64,000 nucleotides of DNA, taken from the NCBI GenBank assembly GCA_016720905.1, contig JADKJT010000002.1:186001-250000 (forward strand). The letters run 5' to 3'. The stretch is from Gemmatimonadaceae bacterium (GTDB lineage Bacteria > Gemmatimonadota > Gemmatimonadetes > Gemmatimonadales > Gemmatimonadaceae). Made by a program: the position numbers and the translations under genes. The notes below the pieces were generated by a model. The model did not search any database, was not told the origin of the DNA, and saw only the letters and a list, made by a program, of their open reading frames with translations. This document shows, in pieces, positions 42,917-52,204 of this stretch (position 1 is the stretch's first letter; each line of letters begins with the position of its first letter).

Positions 42917-44344
42917 GTACGTCGATCGACGCGCTGGTCAACCGTGAGTACCAGTACGGCTTCACTACCGACATTGAATCGGACACGTTGCCGCCCGGGC
43001 TGTCCGAAGACACGGTCCGCTTCATCTCGGCCAAGAAGCAGGAGCCCGAGTGGCTACTCGACTGGCGCCTGAAGGCCTTCCGGCGCTGGCAGACCATGAC
43101 GGAACCGCATTGGGGCAACGTCCAGTATCCGCCCATCGACTATCAGGCCGCCAGCTACTACTCGGCGCCCAAGTCGACCAAGCCGCTGGGGTCGCTGGAT
43201 GACGTGGATCCGGTACTGCTGGATACCTACAAGAAGCTGGGTATCTCGCTGAACGAGCAGAAGCGACTGAACAACGTCGCGGTGGACGCTGTGTTCGACT
43301 CCGTCTCCGTCGGCACCACCTACAAGGAAGAACTGGGCAAGTACGGCATCGTCTTCATGTCGTTCGGCGAGGCGGTGCGCGAGCATCCCGAGCTGGTGCG
43401 GAAGTATCTCGGCTCGGTGGTTCCCTACAGCGACAATTTCTTCGCGGCGCTCAACAGCGCGGTGTTTTCCGACGGATCATTCTGCTACATCCCCAAGGGC
43501 GTACGCTGCCCGATGGATCTCTCCACGTACTTCCGCATCAACTCCGCGGAAACGGGGCAGTTCGAGCGCACGCTGATTGTGGCCGACGAAGGCGCGCACG
43601 TGAGCTATCTGGAAGGGTGCACGGCGCCCAAGCGCGACACGAACCAGCTGCACGCGGCCGTGGTGGAGATCATCGCGCTGGAAGGGGCGACGGTGAAGTA
43701 CAGCACCGTGCAGAACTGGTACGCGGGCGACGAGCACGGCGTGGGCGGCATCTACAATTTCGTCACCAAGCGTGGCAAGGCGATGGCCAACGCGAAGATC
43801 TCCTGGACGCAGGTCGAGACCGGTTCGGCGATCACCTGGAAATACCCCAGCGTCATCCTGCAGGGCGACAACAGCGTGGGCGAGTTCTACTCGGTGGCGG
43901 TGGCGTCCAAGCGGCAGCAGGCCGACACCGGCACGAAGATGATCCACATCGGCCGCAACACGAAGTCGACGATCATCTCCAAGGGCATTTCGGCCATGCA
44001 GGGGCAGAACAGTTATCGCGGCAAGGTGCAGATTTTGCCCAAGGCGGAAGGCGCGCGCAATTACACGCAATGCGACTCCATGCTGGTGGGCAACCAGTGC
44101 GGCGCGCACACGTTTCCGTATGTCGAAGTGGGCAACAACAGCGCCATGCTGGAACACGAGGCGTCCACGTCGAAAATCGGTGAAGACCAGATTTTCTACC
44201 TGAAGGCGCGGACTCGACGCCGAACAGGCCGTGTCGATGATCGTCAGCGGTTTCTGCAAGGAAGTGTTCAAGGAACTGCCCATGGAGTTCGCACTGGAAG
44301 CGCAGCAGCTGCTGGGCATCACGCTGGAAGGCAGCGTCGGTTGA
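42913..44344 (+). CDS. sufB: SufB scaffold subunit, frame broken near the 3' end as sequenced
   Basis: SufB, core of the SufBCD Fe-S assembly complex. The N-terminal two-thirds is canonical: GLSEDTVRFISAKKQEPEWL, WGNVQYPPIDYQAASYYSAP, SVGTTYKEELGKYGIVFMSF and EGCTAPKRDTNQLHAAVVEI, with CDSMLVGNQCGAHTFPYVEV later. At about 44206-44212 the frame breaks: the expected LKARGLDAEQAVSMIVSGFC continues in another frame (to SGFCKEVFKELPMEFALEAQ, QLLGITLEGSVG, stop 44342-44344). Restoring two bases (one CG in a GCGCG run) gives a 477-residue protein of normal length. Without correction it reads to 44364 in the repeat array. ATG overlaps sufR. Confidence 0.93.
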
Positions 44345-44350
44345 ACACTA

Positions 44351-44433
44351 GTACTAAGTACTAAGTACTAAGTACTAAGTACTAAGTACTAAGTACCAAG
44401 TACCAGGTACTTAGTACTTGGTACTCGGTACTT
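44351..44433. repeat. Heptamer (GTACTAA/GTACTTG) array between sufB and sufC
   Basis: Twelve tandem 7-nt units beginning GTAC: six GTACTAA, then GTACCAA, GTACCAG, GTACTTA, GTACTTG, GTACTCG and a final partial GTACTT. The left two-thirds are reverse complements of the right, so the array can fold into a hairpin. It is in the 113-nt gap between the corrected sufB stop (44344) and sufC ATG (44458). The second array, with GTACTTG units, is at 46516-46557 after sufD. Confidence 0.9.
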
Positions 44434-44457
44434 CTTTCCCAACTTTCCTCCTCTACC

Positions 44458-45200
<743 letters not shown>

Positions 45201-45204
<4 letters not shown>

Positions 45205-46523
45205 GCAACCGCACTTCGCTGGCGCCATCGTTTGCCGGTCAAGTGACGGCCGCCGCACTGATCGCGACCCCGGAACCGTTGGGCGCCTTGCGGCGTGAAG
45301 GCGCCGAGGCGTTTGCGCGTCTGGGATTTCCCACGACGCGCGACGAGGATTGGCGCTACACCAGTGTGACCGCGATCGCCAGCACACCGTTTGTGGCGGC
45401 GATTGAGCGGGCGCCCACGACGCTGGTCAATCTGTCGGTGCTGCAGCCGTACACGTTTGGCGGACAATGGCCGCTGCTGGTCATTCACAATGGCCGGTTC
45501 GCGCCCGAGCTGTCGTCCATCCGCGCGCTCCCCGATGGCGTGCGCGTCATGGAACTGGCGCGCGCCGCACGGGAAGAGCCGGAACTGCTGCAGCGGCATC
45601 TCGGGCAGGCCGTTCCGGCTGATCGTGACGGTTTCTCGGCGCTGAACGCGGCATTCGCCGGAGAAGGTGTACTGATCCACGTGGCCAAGGAGATGGTCAG
45701 TGACGTGCCGGTGCATGTCCTGCATATCGTCGACGAACATGGCGCCGGGCTCATGGCCCATCCGCGGCATGTGATTGTCGTCGAGCGCCATGCCAAGGCC
45801 ACCGTGGTGGAAAGCTTCATCGGCCTGGCTGATGTGGCGTATTTCACGAACACCGTCACGGAAGTCTTTGTGGAAGACGGCGCGACGCTCAATCACTCGC
45901 GCATCCAGCGCGAATCGGCCTCGGCGTTTCATGTGGGCACCATCGAGGCGCGACAGGGACGGGACAGTCATTTCATTCAGTTTTCGTTCCAGACCGGCGC
46001 CCTGCTCTCCCGCAGCAATGTGTACACCGTACTCAACGGGGACGGCTGCGGCACAACGCTGAATGGCGTCTACATCCTGGACGGCGAACAGCACGGCGAC
46101 CATCAGACGCGGGTGGAGCACGTGGCACCCAACTGCTTCAGTCGCGAGATGTACAAAGGCCTGCTGGACGGCGGTTCACACGGCGTCTTCAACGGCAAGG
46201 TGTACGTGCACCCCGAGGCGCAGAAGACGGACGGCAAGCAGACCAATAACACGCTGCTGTTGTCCGAACGCGCACACATCGACACCAAGCCGCAGCTGGA
46301 GATCTTTGCCGACGACGTCAAGTGCACGCACGGCGCCACGGTCGGCCGCATCGATGAGATGGCGCTGTTCTATCTCAAGAGCCGTGGCGTGGGCAATGTG
46401 CTGTCCAAGCAGCTGCTCATGTACGCCTTCGCGGCCGACGTGCTCGAGACCATCGAGAACGACGCCGTGCGGGAGGAGTTGGAGCGGATGACGCTGGAGC
46501 GGTTTACTGGTTTGAGTACCTAG
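45201..46523 (+). CDS. sufD: SufD subunit
   Basis: A 440-residue SufBD-fold protein. N-terminal helical region FARLGFPTTRDEDWRYTSVT (about 32-51), then the right-handed beta-helix core, with VVESFIGLADVAYFTNTVTE, NGVYILDGEQHGDHQTRVEH, SREMYKGLLDGGSHGVFNGK, QKTDGKQTNNTLLLSERAHI, and C-terminal CTHGATVGRIDEMALFYLKS and SRGVGNVLSKQLLMYAFAAD. GTG 45201 start is coupled to sufC stop. The stop TAG (46521-46523) lies within the second heptamer array, which encodes the last residues. Confidence 0.96.
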
Positions 46524-46557
46524 TACCTGGTACTTGGTACTTGGTACTTGGTACTTG
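46516..46557. repeat. Heptamer (GTACTTG) array between sufD and sufU
   Basis: Six 7-nt units: GTACCTA, GTACCTG and four GTACTTG, followed by the degenerate CTACTCA. The first unit supplies the sufD stop codon TAG (46521-46523); the array ends 31 nt before the TTG start of sufU. Same unit family as the array at 44351-44433, but all in one orientation. Confidence 0.9.
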
Positions 46558-46588
46558 CTACTCACTTTCCCCTTCGTCCCGACTCTCG

Positions 46589-47053
46589 TTGTCCGACCTC
46601 CAGGAGCTGTACCAGTCCGTCATCCTCGACCATAACCGCAAGCCGCGGAATTTTGGCGTGCTTGAGGGTGCCAACCGCTCGGCGGAAGGCAAGAATCCGC
46701 TGTGCGGTGATCAGGTGCAGGTGGAATTGCATGTGGACGGCGATGTGATCACGGACGTGCACTTCTCGGGACATGGCTGCGCGATTTCCAAGGCGTCCGC
46801 CTCGTTGATGACGGCGGCGGTCAAGGGCAAGACACGCGCGGAGGCGGAGCAACTGTTCCAGAAATTTCACGCACTCGTGATGGGACAGGACCCTGATGGA
46901 GGCGCCGCGCTGGGGCAGCTGGTCGTGTTCTCAGGCGTGTCTCGCTTCCCGGTGCGGGTGAAGTGCGCATCGCTGGCCTGGCATACGCTCAAAGCCGCGC
47001 TGGCCAGCGAAAGCGTGACCGTCGACACTGCGCAGCCGGTCAGCACGGAGTGA
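46589..47053 (+). CDS. sufU: SufU iron-sulfur scaffold/sulfur acceptor
   Basis: A 154-residue SufU/NifU-N-type protein that accepts sulfur from SufS and passes it to SufBCD. Three zinc/sulfur-binding Cys are in NPLCGDQVQV (about residues 35-44), GHGCAISKASASLM and VKCASLAWHTLKAA, with the Asp of CGD as fourth ligand. TTG 46589 is chosen as start: it gives MSDLQELYQSVILDHNRKPR, aligning with the family N terminus; upstream in-frame codons fall in the heptamer array. The Rieske gene follows after 95 nt. Confidence 0.93.
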   Translation: MSDLQELYQSVILDHNRKPRNFGVLEGANRSAEGKNPLCGDQVQVELHVDGDVITDVHFSGHGCAISKASASLMTAAVKGKTRAEAEQLFQKFHALVMGQDPDGGAALGQLVVFSGVSRFPVRVKCASLAWHTLKAALASESVTVDTAQPVSTE

Positions 47054-47148
47054 TAGGTTGGGTCTACAGGCGTAACACCACGTCCGGGGATGCCGTGACA
47101 TCCTTTCGGGTGGTTCCCGTTTGGACAGCTCCCTGACACGAGGTAGTC

Positions 47149-47481
47149 ATGACCCAGGTCCAGTTGCAGCGAGCGGTGCGGCTCGCTGACTTGGAGGTGG
47201 GATTGCCGATGGCGGTGACACTGCCGGATGGCCAGCGCATCTGTCTGGTGCGCGACAACGGGACCGTGTACGCCGTGGCGGATCGCTGCCCGCACAAGGA
47301 TTTCGCACTGTCCGGCGGAGACCTCGTCAGCCCCTGCGTCCTGGAATGCCCATGGCATGGCGCCCGATTTGACATTCGGACGGGACAGGTCCTGCACGGA
47401 CCGGCAACCGAACGACTGCCCACCTATTCCGTGCGCGTGGTTGGTGAAGAAGTATTCATAGGTGCGCGTCGCCCCGCGTGA
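47149..47481 (+). CDS. Rieske [2Fe-2S] ferredoxin-like protein
   Basis: A 110-residue small Rieske protein with cluster motifs CPHKDFALSGG (about residues 45-55) and CPWHGARFD (about 64-72), the C-x-H / C-x2-H pairs. No signal peptide, so it is cytoplasmic. SUF operons in several phyla contain such a Rieske protein between sufU and sufS, but its role is not settled (electron donor for assembly is one idea). GAGGT is 5 nt upstream of ATG 47149. Gap to sufS is 43 nt. Confidence 0.92.
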   Translation: MTQVQLQRAVRLADLEVGLPMAVTLPDGQRICLVRDNGTVYAVADRCPHKDFALSGGDLVSPCVLECPWHGARFDIRTGQVLHGPATERLPTYSVRVVGEEVFIGARRPA

Positions 47482-47524
47482 GACGACGCGACGCCGATTT
47501 CCGCGATTCTTGGCACGAGAACCA

Positions 47525-48754
47525 ATGAGCACCCTGAACGCACTGGCGCCGCGCACCGACTTTCCCTTGCTCGTGGCCAATCCTTCGATGCACTACCTCG
47601 ACTCGGCCGCCACGTCGCAGAAGCCGCGCGTGGTGCTCGATGCGATTCGCACGTTCTACGAGTCGGCGAATGCCAATCCGCACCGCGGCGCCTATGCCCT
47701 GTCCGCTGCCGCCACCGATGCCTACCAGGATGCGCGAGCCACGGTCGCCAGATTTCTCGGTGTGGCCGATGCCAGCTGCCTGATCTTCACGCGCGGTACC
47801 ACCGAGGCGATTAACCTCGTGGCGTCCAGCTGGGGACAGGCAAATGTGCGCGCCGACGATGAGATCGTGGTCACGGCGCTCGAGCACCACGCCAACTTCG
47901 TGCCCTGGCAGCAACTGGCGAAGTCCAGTGGTGCCGCCTTTCGCATCGTCGAGCTGACGCCGGACCAGACCATTGATCTCGATGCGCTCCGGGCGATCGT
48001 CAATCGGCGCACCAAGGTCGTGGCGCTCACGCAGGTCTCCAACGCGGTGGGAGCCATCACGCCAGTGGCTGACGCGGTGGCCATCGTGCGCGCCCAATCG
48101 TCGGCGGTCATCGTGATGGACGGCGCACAGGCCGTGCCGCACTTGCCGGTGCACTTCGACGCGATGGATGTCGATTTCTTCGCCTTCAGCGGACACAAGA
48201 TGCTGGGCCCGATGGGGATCGGCGGCCTGATCGGTCGTCGCGCGCTCCTTGAGGCGATGCCGCCGTATCAGTTTGGCGGCGACATGATCGAGTGGGTGAA
48301 TGATCTGGACAGCACCTGGAACGCGCTGCCGCACAAGTTTGAGGCGGGCACGCCCAATGCCGCCGATGCCGTGGGTCTCGCGGCGGCCGCGCGGTATCTC
48401 GAGGCCTTGGGCATGGCGTCGGTGCGGGCGCACGAAGTGGCCTTGCTGGAACTGGCCGATGCGCGGCTACGCGTGATGCCGGGGGTGACGGTGCATGGTC
48501 CACCGGCCGCCCAACGCAGCGGCGTGATCAGTTTTTCGGTGGAGGGGGTCCATCCGCACGATCTGGCCACGATTTTCGATCAGCAGGGCGTCTGCATCCG
48601 TGCCGGCCACCATTGCGCGCAACCACTCATGCGGCGACTTGGCGTCAACTCGACGGCGCGGGCGTCATTCTATGTCTACAGCGATGCCGCCGACGTCGAT
48701 GCGCTCTGCAACGCCGTGGTGTCCGCACAAACGATGTTCGCGGTCGTCGACTGA
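47525..48754 (+). CDS. sufS: SufS cysteine desulfurase
   Basis: A 409-residue PLP-dependent group II desulfurase that takes sulfur from cysteine. N terminus FPLLVANPSMHYLDSAATSQ and KPRVVLDAIRTFYESANANP are typical; PLP lysine is in FAFSGHKMLGPMGIG (about 219-233), the active-site Cys in IRAGHHCAQPLMRRLG (about 358-373). GTTEAINLVASSWG and ALEHHANFVPWQ are PLP contacts. ATG 47525 begins MSTLNALAPRT. It is followed after 29 nt by a second scaffold gene. Confidence 0.96.
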   Translation: MSTLNALAPRTDFPLLVANPSMHYLDSAATSQKPRVVLDAIRTFYESANANPHRGAYALSAAATDAYQDARATVARFLGVADASCLIFTRGTTEAINLVASSWGQANVRADDEIVVTALEHHANFVPWQQLAKSSGAAFRIVELTPDQTIDLDALRAIVNRRTKVVALTQVSNAVGAITPVADAVAIVRAQSSAVIVMDGAQAVPHLPVHFDAMDVDFFAFSGHKMLGPMGIGGLIGRRALLEAMPPYQFGGDMIEWVNDLDSTWNALPHKFEAGTPNAADAVGLAAAARYLEALGMASVRAHEVALLELADARLRVMPGVTVHGPPAAQRSGVISFSVEGVHPHDLATIFDQQGVCIRAGHHCAQPLMRRLGVNSTARASFYVYSDAADVDALCNAVVSAQTMFAVVD

Positions 48755-48783
48755 CCGATGCGACGTGTCGAGGAACGTCAGCC

Positions 48784-49227
48784 GTGAACGTCCCGTCGGC
48801 GCCGCTGTCGATGATGTATCAGGAACAGCTGCTGGCCGAGTACCGCGCGCCCAGCAACCGGCGCGACATGCCCGATGCCACGGCGCGTGCCGAGCGCAGC
48901 AATCCCGTGTGCGGAGACGCCCTCTGCCTCATGGTGCGCGTGGTGGATGGGCAGTTGGCCGACATCTCGTTTACCGGACACGGGTGCTCATTGGCCACTG
49001 CATCGGCATCGCTGCTCACGCAGACCGCGTGGCGTCGCGGGATTTCCGATGGGATGTCTATGGTGGCGGCGGTGGAGGCCATGCTGAGCGGCGTGGACGT
49101 TCTCGAGGCACTGCCCGCTGCACTCTCACCGCTTCAGGGCGTCACGCCGTTTCCCGGTCGACATGGGTGCGTGATGCTGCCGTGGCTGGCGTTGCGTGAC
49201 GCGCTGGGTCCATCGGCATCACGCTGA
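48784..49227 (+). CDS. Second SufU-like scaffold protein
   Basis: A 147-residue paralogue of SufU. The three Cys sites are retained: NPVCGDALCLM (about residues 42-52, with an extra Cys in ALC), FTGHGCSLATASASLL and RHGCVMLPWLALRD. Compared with SufU at 46589, it lacks conserved segments around the middle (VAAVEAMLSGVDVLEALPAA replaces KGKTRAEAEQLF region). GTG 48784 is the start. It ends the operon; a hairpin follows. It could be a Zn-type sulfurtransferase or a cluster carrier with its own client. Confidence 0.87.
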   Translation: MNVPSAPLSMMYQEQLLAEYRAPSNRRDMPDATARAERSNPVCGDALCLMVRVVDGQLADISFTGHGCSLATASASLLTQTAWRRGISDGMSMVAAVEAMLSGVDVLEALPAALSPLQGVTPFPGRHGCVMLPWLALRDALGPSASR

Positions 49228-49258
49228 CGGGAACGACGCGCCTCGGGTTGTCGTCCCG
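49228..49258 (+). terminator. Candidate SUF operon terminator hairpin
   Basis: CGGGAACGAC (49228-49237) and GTCGTCCCG (49250-49258) pair with one bulged A; the loop is 12 nt. It begins right after the stop of the last suf gene. No T-run follows, so termination by this element alone is uncertain. Confidence 0.5.
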
Positions 49259-49315
49259 ACCACACGGCGCTAGCGTGCGACATCCCGCTATCCACTCTCC
49301 TTCCGGGCCCATCGC

Positions 49316-49609
49316 ATGTACGCCATCGCCATCATCCGCTATCGCCGACCATTCGAAGAGATCGCCCCCCACGTTGACGAGCATCGCGCGTACCTGCGCT
49401 CGCTCAAGGCTGACGGCCGATTGATGGTCTCGGGGCCGATGGACCCGCGCGTGGGTGGCATGCTGTTGCTGCGTGTGGACGATGCCGACGTGTTGGCCGA
49501 ACTCGATCGGATCCGCAATGGCGACCCGTTCACCACGCGCGGTCTTGCACAGTACGAGCTGATTCCCTGGGCGCCGGTCATCGGCAAGGAAGATCTGGAC
49601 CGCATCTAG
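49316..49609 (+). CDS. YciI-like protein
   Basis: A 97-residue protein of the YCII/dimeric ferredoxin-like fold. Features: YAIAIIRYRRPFEEIAPHVD, EHRAYLRSLKADGRLMVSGP with the conserved HR near residue 22, and PFTTRGLAQYELIPW. Members are of unclear function, some with chlorodiene or dehydrogenase activity. It is likely co-transcribed with the AHSA1 gene 11 nt downstream. Confidence 0.9.
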   Translation: MYAIAIIRYRRPFEEIAPHVDEHRAYLRSLKADGRLMVSGPMDPRVGGMLLLRVDDADVLAELDRIRNGDPFTTRGLAQYELIPWAPVIGKEDLDRI

Positions 49610-49620
49610 AGGGCTGCCGG

Positions 49621-50136
49621 ATGGGCAACACCGATTTTCGCATGGAACGCCACGTCATGATCTTCCGGCGACGATTCCAGGCGTCGCGGATGGCGGTGTA
49701 CACCGCCTGGACCGACGCGAGTCGACTAGCGAAGTGGTTTGGCCCGCTGCGTGCCACCAATACCGTTGGTGTCCTCGACGCAAGCGTCGGCGGGGCGTGG
49801 CGTGTCGTGATGCACATGCCCGATGCTGTCGACTACCCGTTGAAAGGCGTGTATGCGGAAATCGTGCCCGGCGAGCGACTGGTGTTCACGATGGACACCA
49901 GCGAACACCCGGATGCATGGCAGGCGCGACTCGACGCGTTCCGCGACACGCCAACCGGGGCGCGTGCCGGCGGCATCGTCACCACGGTGACCTTCGTGGA
50001 GGTGGGCGAGGAGACCGAGATGACCGTGGCCCTGCGCTTCGACGAGGCGAGCGATCGGGACGCCCACTATCACATGGGCGCGCCGCAGGCGTGGGGCGAA
50101 AGTCTTGATCGACTGGAGCGCCTGCTGGCCGACTAG
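49621..50136 (+). CDS. SRPBCC/AHSA1-type protein
   Basis: A 171-residue protein with the START/Bet v1-like fold of the AHA1 activator homologue group: RRRFQASRMAVYTAWTDASR, LAKWFGPLRATNTVGVLDAS, VGGAWRVVMHMPDAVDYPLK and VTTVTFVEVGEETEMTVALR. Function is unknown; small-ligand binding is common in this family. It follows the YciI gene closely and its stop overlaps the stop of the convergent phosphodiester-glycosidase gene by 4 nt. Confidence 0.88.
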   Translation: MGNTDFRMERHVMIFRRRFQASRMAVYTAWTDASRLAKWFGPLRATNTVGVLDASVGGAWRVVMHMPDAVDYPLKGVYAEIVPGERLVFTMDTSEHPDAWQARLDAFRDTPTGARAGGIVTTVTFVEVGEETEMTVALRFDEASDRDAHYHMGAPQAWGESLDRLERLLAD

Positions 50137-51377
50137 GGTCGCGACGCTCGGCACACGCCAAGAACGGCCAGGGCATCGGCTACCGGGCGCTCGCCAGCGG
50201 CGTCGGAAGGTCGGTTGACCAGTTGCACGAATCCGGTGTCCGCGCGTCGCACCACCATGGCGGTCGAGCCGCCGCCATCGAGGTTGAGCGCCTCGCGCGC
50301 ACCCAGATCGCGCAGCAGTGCGGCGGTTTCGCGGGTCGTGGTGCCAGCGCTATAGCCATTCTGCCGACCATCAATCACCACCAGCAGCAATCGTCGTCCG
50401 TTGGCCGCAAAACCGGCAGCGGTACGCGGATTCACGGCACGAAAGCTCGCTGCGCCCATCGAGTCCACCCCGGTCACGATGACGCTGTCGTGCACCAGCA
50501 TCGGGAAACCGCCCACGACCTCCAGCGGCGCCACTGGCCCCAGTGCAACCTCAACGCGCACCGTATCGCGCTCCAACAGAGACGCGCGGGCACTTCCCAC
50601 CAGCATCAGCGTATCGCCGCGCGCCAACCCGCTATGCGCCAGGGGTACCGGCGCAATGCGATACCGGCGCTCGCCGAGTGGCACGAGCATCATGGCTCCG
50701 GGGCGCGACAAACTGTCGAGCGCCTGTCCCCAGGCGGCATCGACCACGCCGATGGCGTTGGCGGTAGGCCGATTCCACGTGATCACCGGCACCCGCGCCC
50801 GCGATGTCGTCAGGGTGCCCGCGGCCCGCATCACGCCGATGAACGGTCGATTGGACGCGTCAAACGCGATGACGGGCCGGTCGATAGGACCGGCGATCAC
50901 TTGTCCCGACCGTACCAGCGCACCAACCGGTACGCCCGGCGGTGCGAAGAGGAAGAAATCGGCATTCACCGCCGCCAACGGCGTGTCGGAGGACGCCACC
51001 GCGCGCAGCAAATCGCTGGTGGTGGTGCGACCGACGGCCGTGGAGCCACCCTTGAGCGCGCGCACCGACACACACGATGCCAGGTCGACGTCGAGCACGT
51101 GCACCCGCAGCGGGACTGATGTGCGCACGAGGTGATGCAGCCAGACACCGGAGGCCAGTCGCTCGGAGGTGATCGAGTCCGCCACCGTGCGTGGGATCGT
51201 CCATCGTGCATCGTTGCGCGCGCGTCGACCCGTGGCGCAGGCGGCGAGCAGCACCAGCAGCCAAGGGAGGCAACGTGTTCGGCGACGAACGCGGCTGCGC
51301 GCGGCGACGCCATATGGCCCTTGGCGATATGGCCCTTGGCTAGATTGGCGGATTGCCTGGCCAGCGAGAGAAACCAT
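50133..51377 (-). CDS. Phosphodiester glycosidase-family lipoprotein (DUF2233/NAGPA-like)
   Basis: A protein of about 414 residues. A lipobox (CLPWLLVLLAACATG) marks a lipoprotein. The NAGPA-like catalytic domain has AVNADFFLFAPPGVPVGALV (about 145-164), VGGFPMLVHDSVIVTGVDS, VVIDGRQNGYSAGTTTRETA and LNLDGGGSTAMVVRR (about 367-381), with DGGGS the family hallmark. Family enzymes cleave phosphodiester-linked sugars. The start is uncertain: ATG 51377 is preferred; an in-frame start at 51449 would add 24 residues. A 15-nt direct repeat (two copies) lies at 51312-51340 in the N-terminal region. Confidence 0.85.
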   Translation of the reverse strand: MVSLAGQAIRQSSQGPYRQGPYGVAARSRVRRRTRCLPWLLVLLAACATGRRARNDARWTIPRTVADSITSERLASGVWLHHLVRTSVPLRVHVLDVDLASCVSVRALKGGSTAVGRTTTSDLLRAVASSDTPLAAVNADFFLFAPPGVPVGALVRSGQVIAGPIDRPVIAFDASNRPFIGVMRAAGTLTTSRARVPVITWNRPTANAIGVVDAAWGQALDSLSRPGAMMLVPLGERRYRIAPVPLAHSGLARGDTLMLVGSARASLLERDTVRVEVALGPVAPLEVVGGFPMLVHDSVIVTGVDSMGAASFRAVNPRTAAGFAANGRRLLLVVIDGRQNGYSAGTTTRETAALLRDLGAREALNLDGGGSTAMVVRRADTGFVQLVNRPSDAAGERPVADALAVLGVCRASRP

Positions 51378-51526
51378 CCGAGTCACTCCAACGTCCCCGC
51401 ATCGCCAACGCCGTGTCATACGCAGCTGGACCAACATTGCCCGCTCCATGGTGAACTCCCGTGTCCCGTCGCTGCGGTTCCGTCAGCGCGAACCGGCGCC
51501 GCGACGCGCCGAATCCGGTCACCACT

Positions 51527-52105
51527 ATGGTGGGTGACAACGGCGCCGCCGGCAACGGGCGTTTGCGACTGCAACATATCTTCGCGCGATTACAGCACTG
51601 GGCCGACGCCGGATGGTCGGGAACCGTGGTGTTCGCCTGGGGACTCCTGCAGGGGTGTGTGTTCCCCGGTCTGGCGGATGTGTTCTTCCTCCCGCTCGCG
51701 ATCGCTCGACCCCAGCGAGCCTACGTGCTCGCGCTGATTGCGACGGCGGGAACGCTCATCGGCAGCCTGTTGCTGTATGCCGGCGGAGAACGCGCGCTCA
51801 CGGTGCTGCATGGACCGTTCATCGAGTGGATGGGCATCACGGCAGACCATCTCGACCGCTACCGGTCGTCGCTCGCACGCTATGGGGCATGGGCAATCTT
51901 CGCGAGCACGATGAGTCCGCTCTCCACCAAGCTCACGAGCATCGCGTCCGGTCTCGTTGGGGTACCGTGGCACGAGTTTACCGCGGCGCTGCTGGCCGGT
52001 CGTCTGGTACGCACGCTTGGCCTCGCCTGGCTGGTGCGGAACGGCGGAGCGGCCGCTGTGGAGCGTTGGATCGGTCGGTCGCCCGCCAGATCGGCGAAGC
52101 CCTGA
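51527..52105 (+). CDS. DedA/YqaA-like (SNARE-associated) membrane protein
   Basis: A 192-residue inner-membrane protein with helices near residues 27-50 (TVVFAWGLLQGCVFPGLADV), 62-85 and 150-175. The VFPGLADV and YGAWAIFASTMSPLSTKLTS, GLVGVPWHEFTAALLAGRLV, RTLGLAWLVRNGG segments match the DedA-type domain with its re-entrant loops. DedA proteins support membrane potential or lipid flip; here activity is unknown. ATG 51527 is chosen; upstream in-frame sequence adds 22 Arg-rich residues. It is divergent from the glycosidase gene. Confidence 0.75.
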   Translation: MVGDNGAAGNGRLRLQHIFARLQHWADAGWSGTVVFAWGLLQGCVFPGLADVFFLPLAIARPQRAYVLALIATAGTLIGSLLLYAGGERALTVLHGPFIEWMGITADHLDRYRSSLARYGAWAIFASTMSPLSTKLTSIASGLVGVPWHEFTAALLAGRLVRTLGLAWLVRNGGAAAVERWIGRSPARSAKP

Positions 52106-52204
52106 AGCGGGGTGGCGTGGGGATGGTGCGGGGGCGATACTCGGTGACGCCTGATCGATGGGCGCATCGACTGTCCGCCTGGCTCCCCTGAAACGCTCCC
52201 GCCC

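Noticed and set aside
44351..44433. CRISPR array
   Set aside because: Units are 7 nt and contiguous, without spacers; no cas genes.
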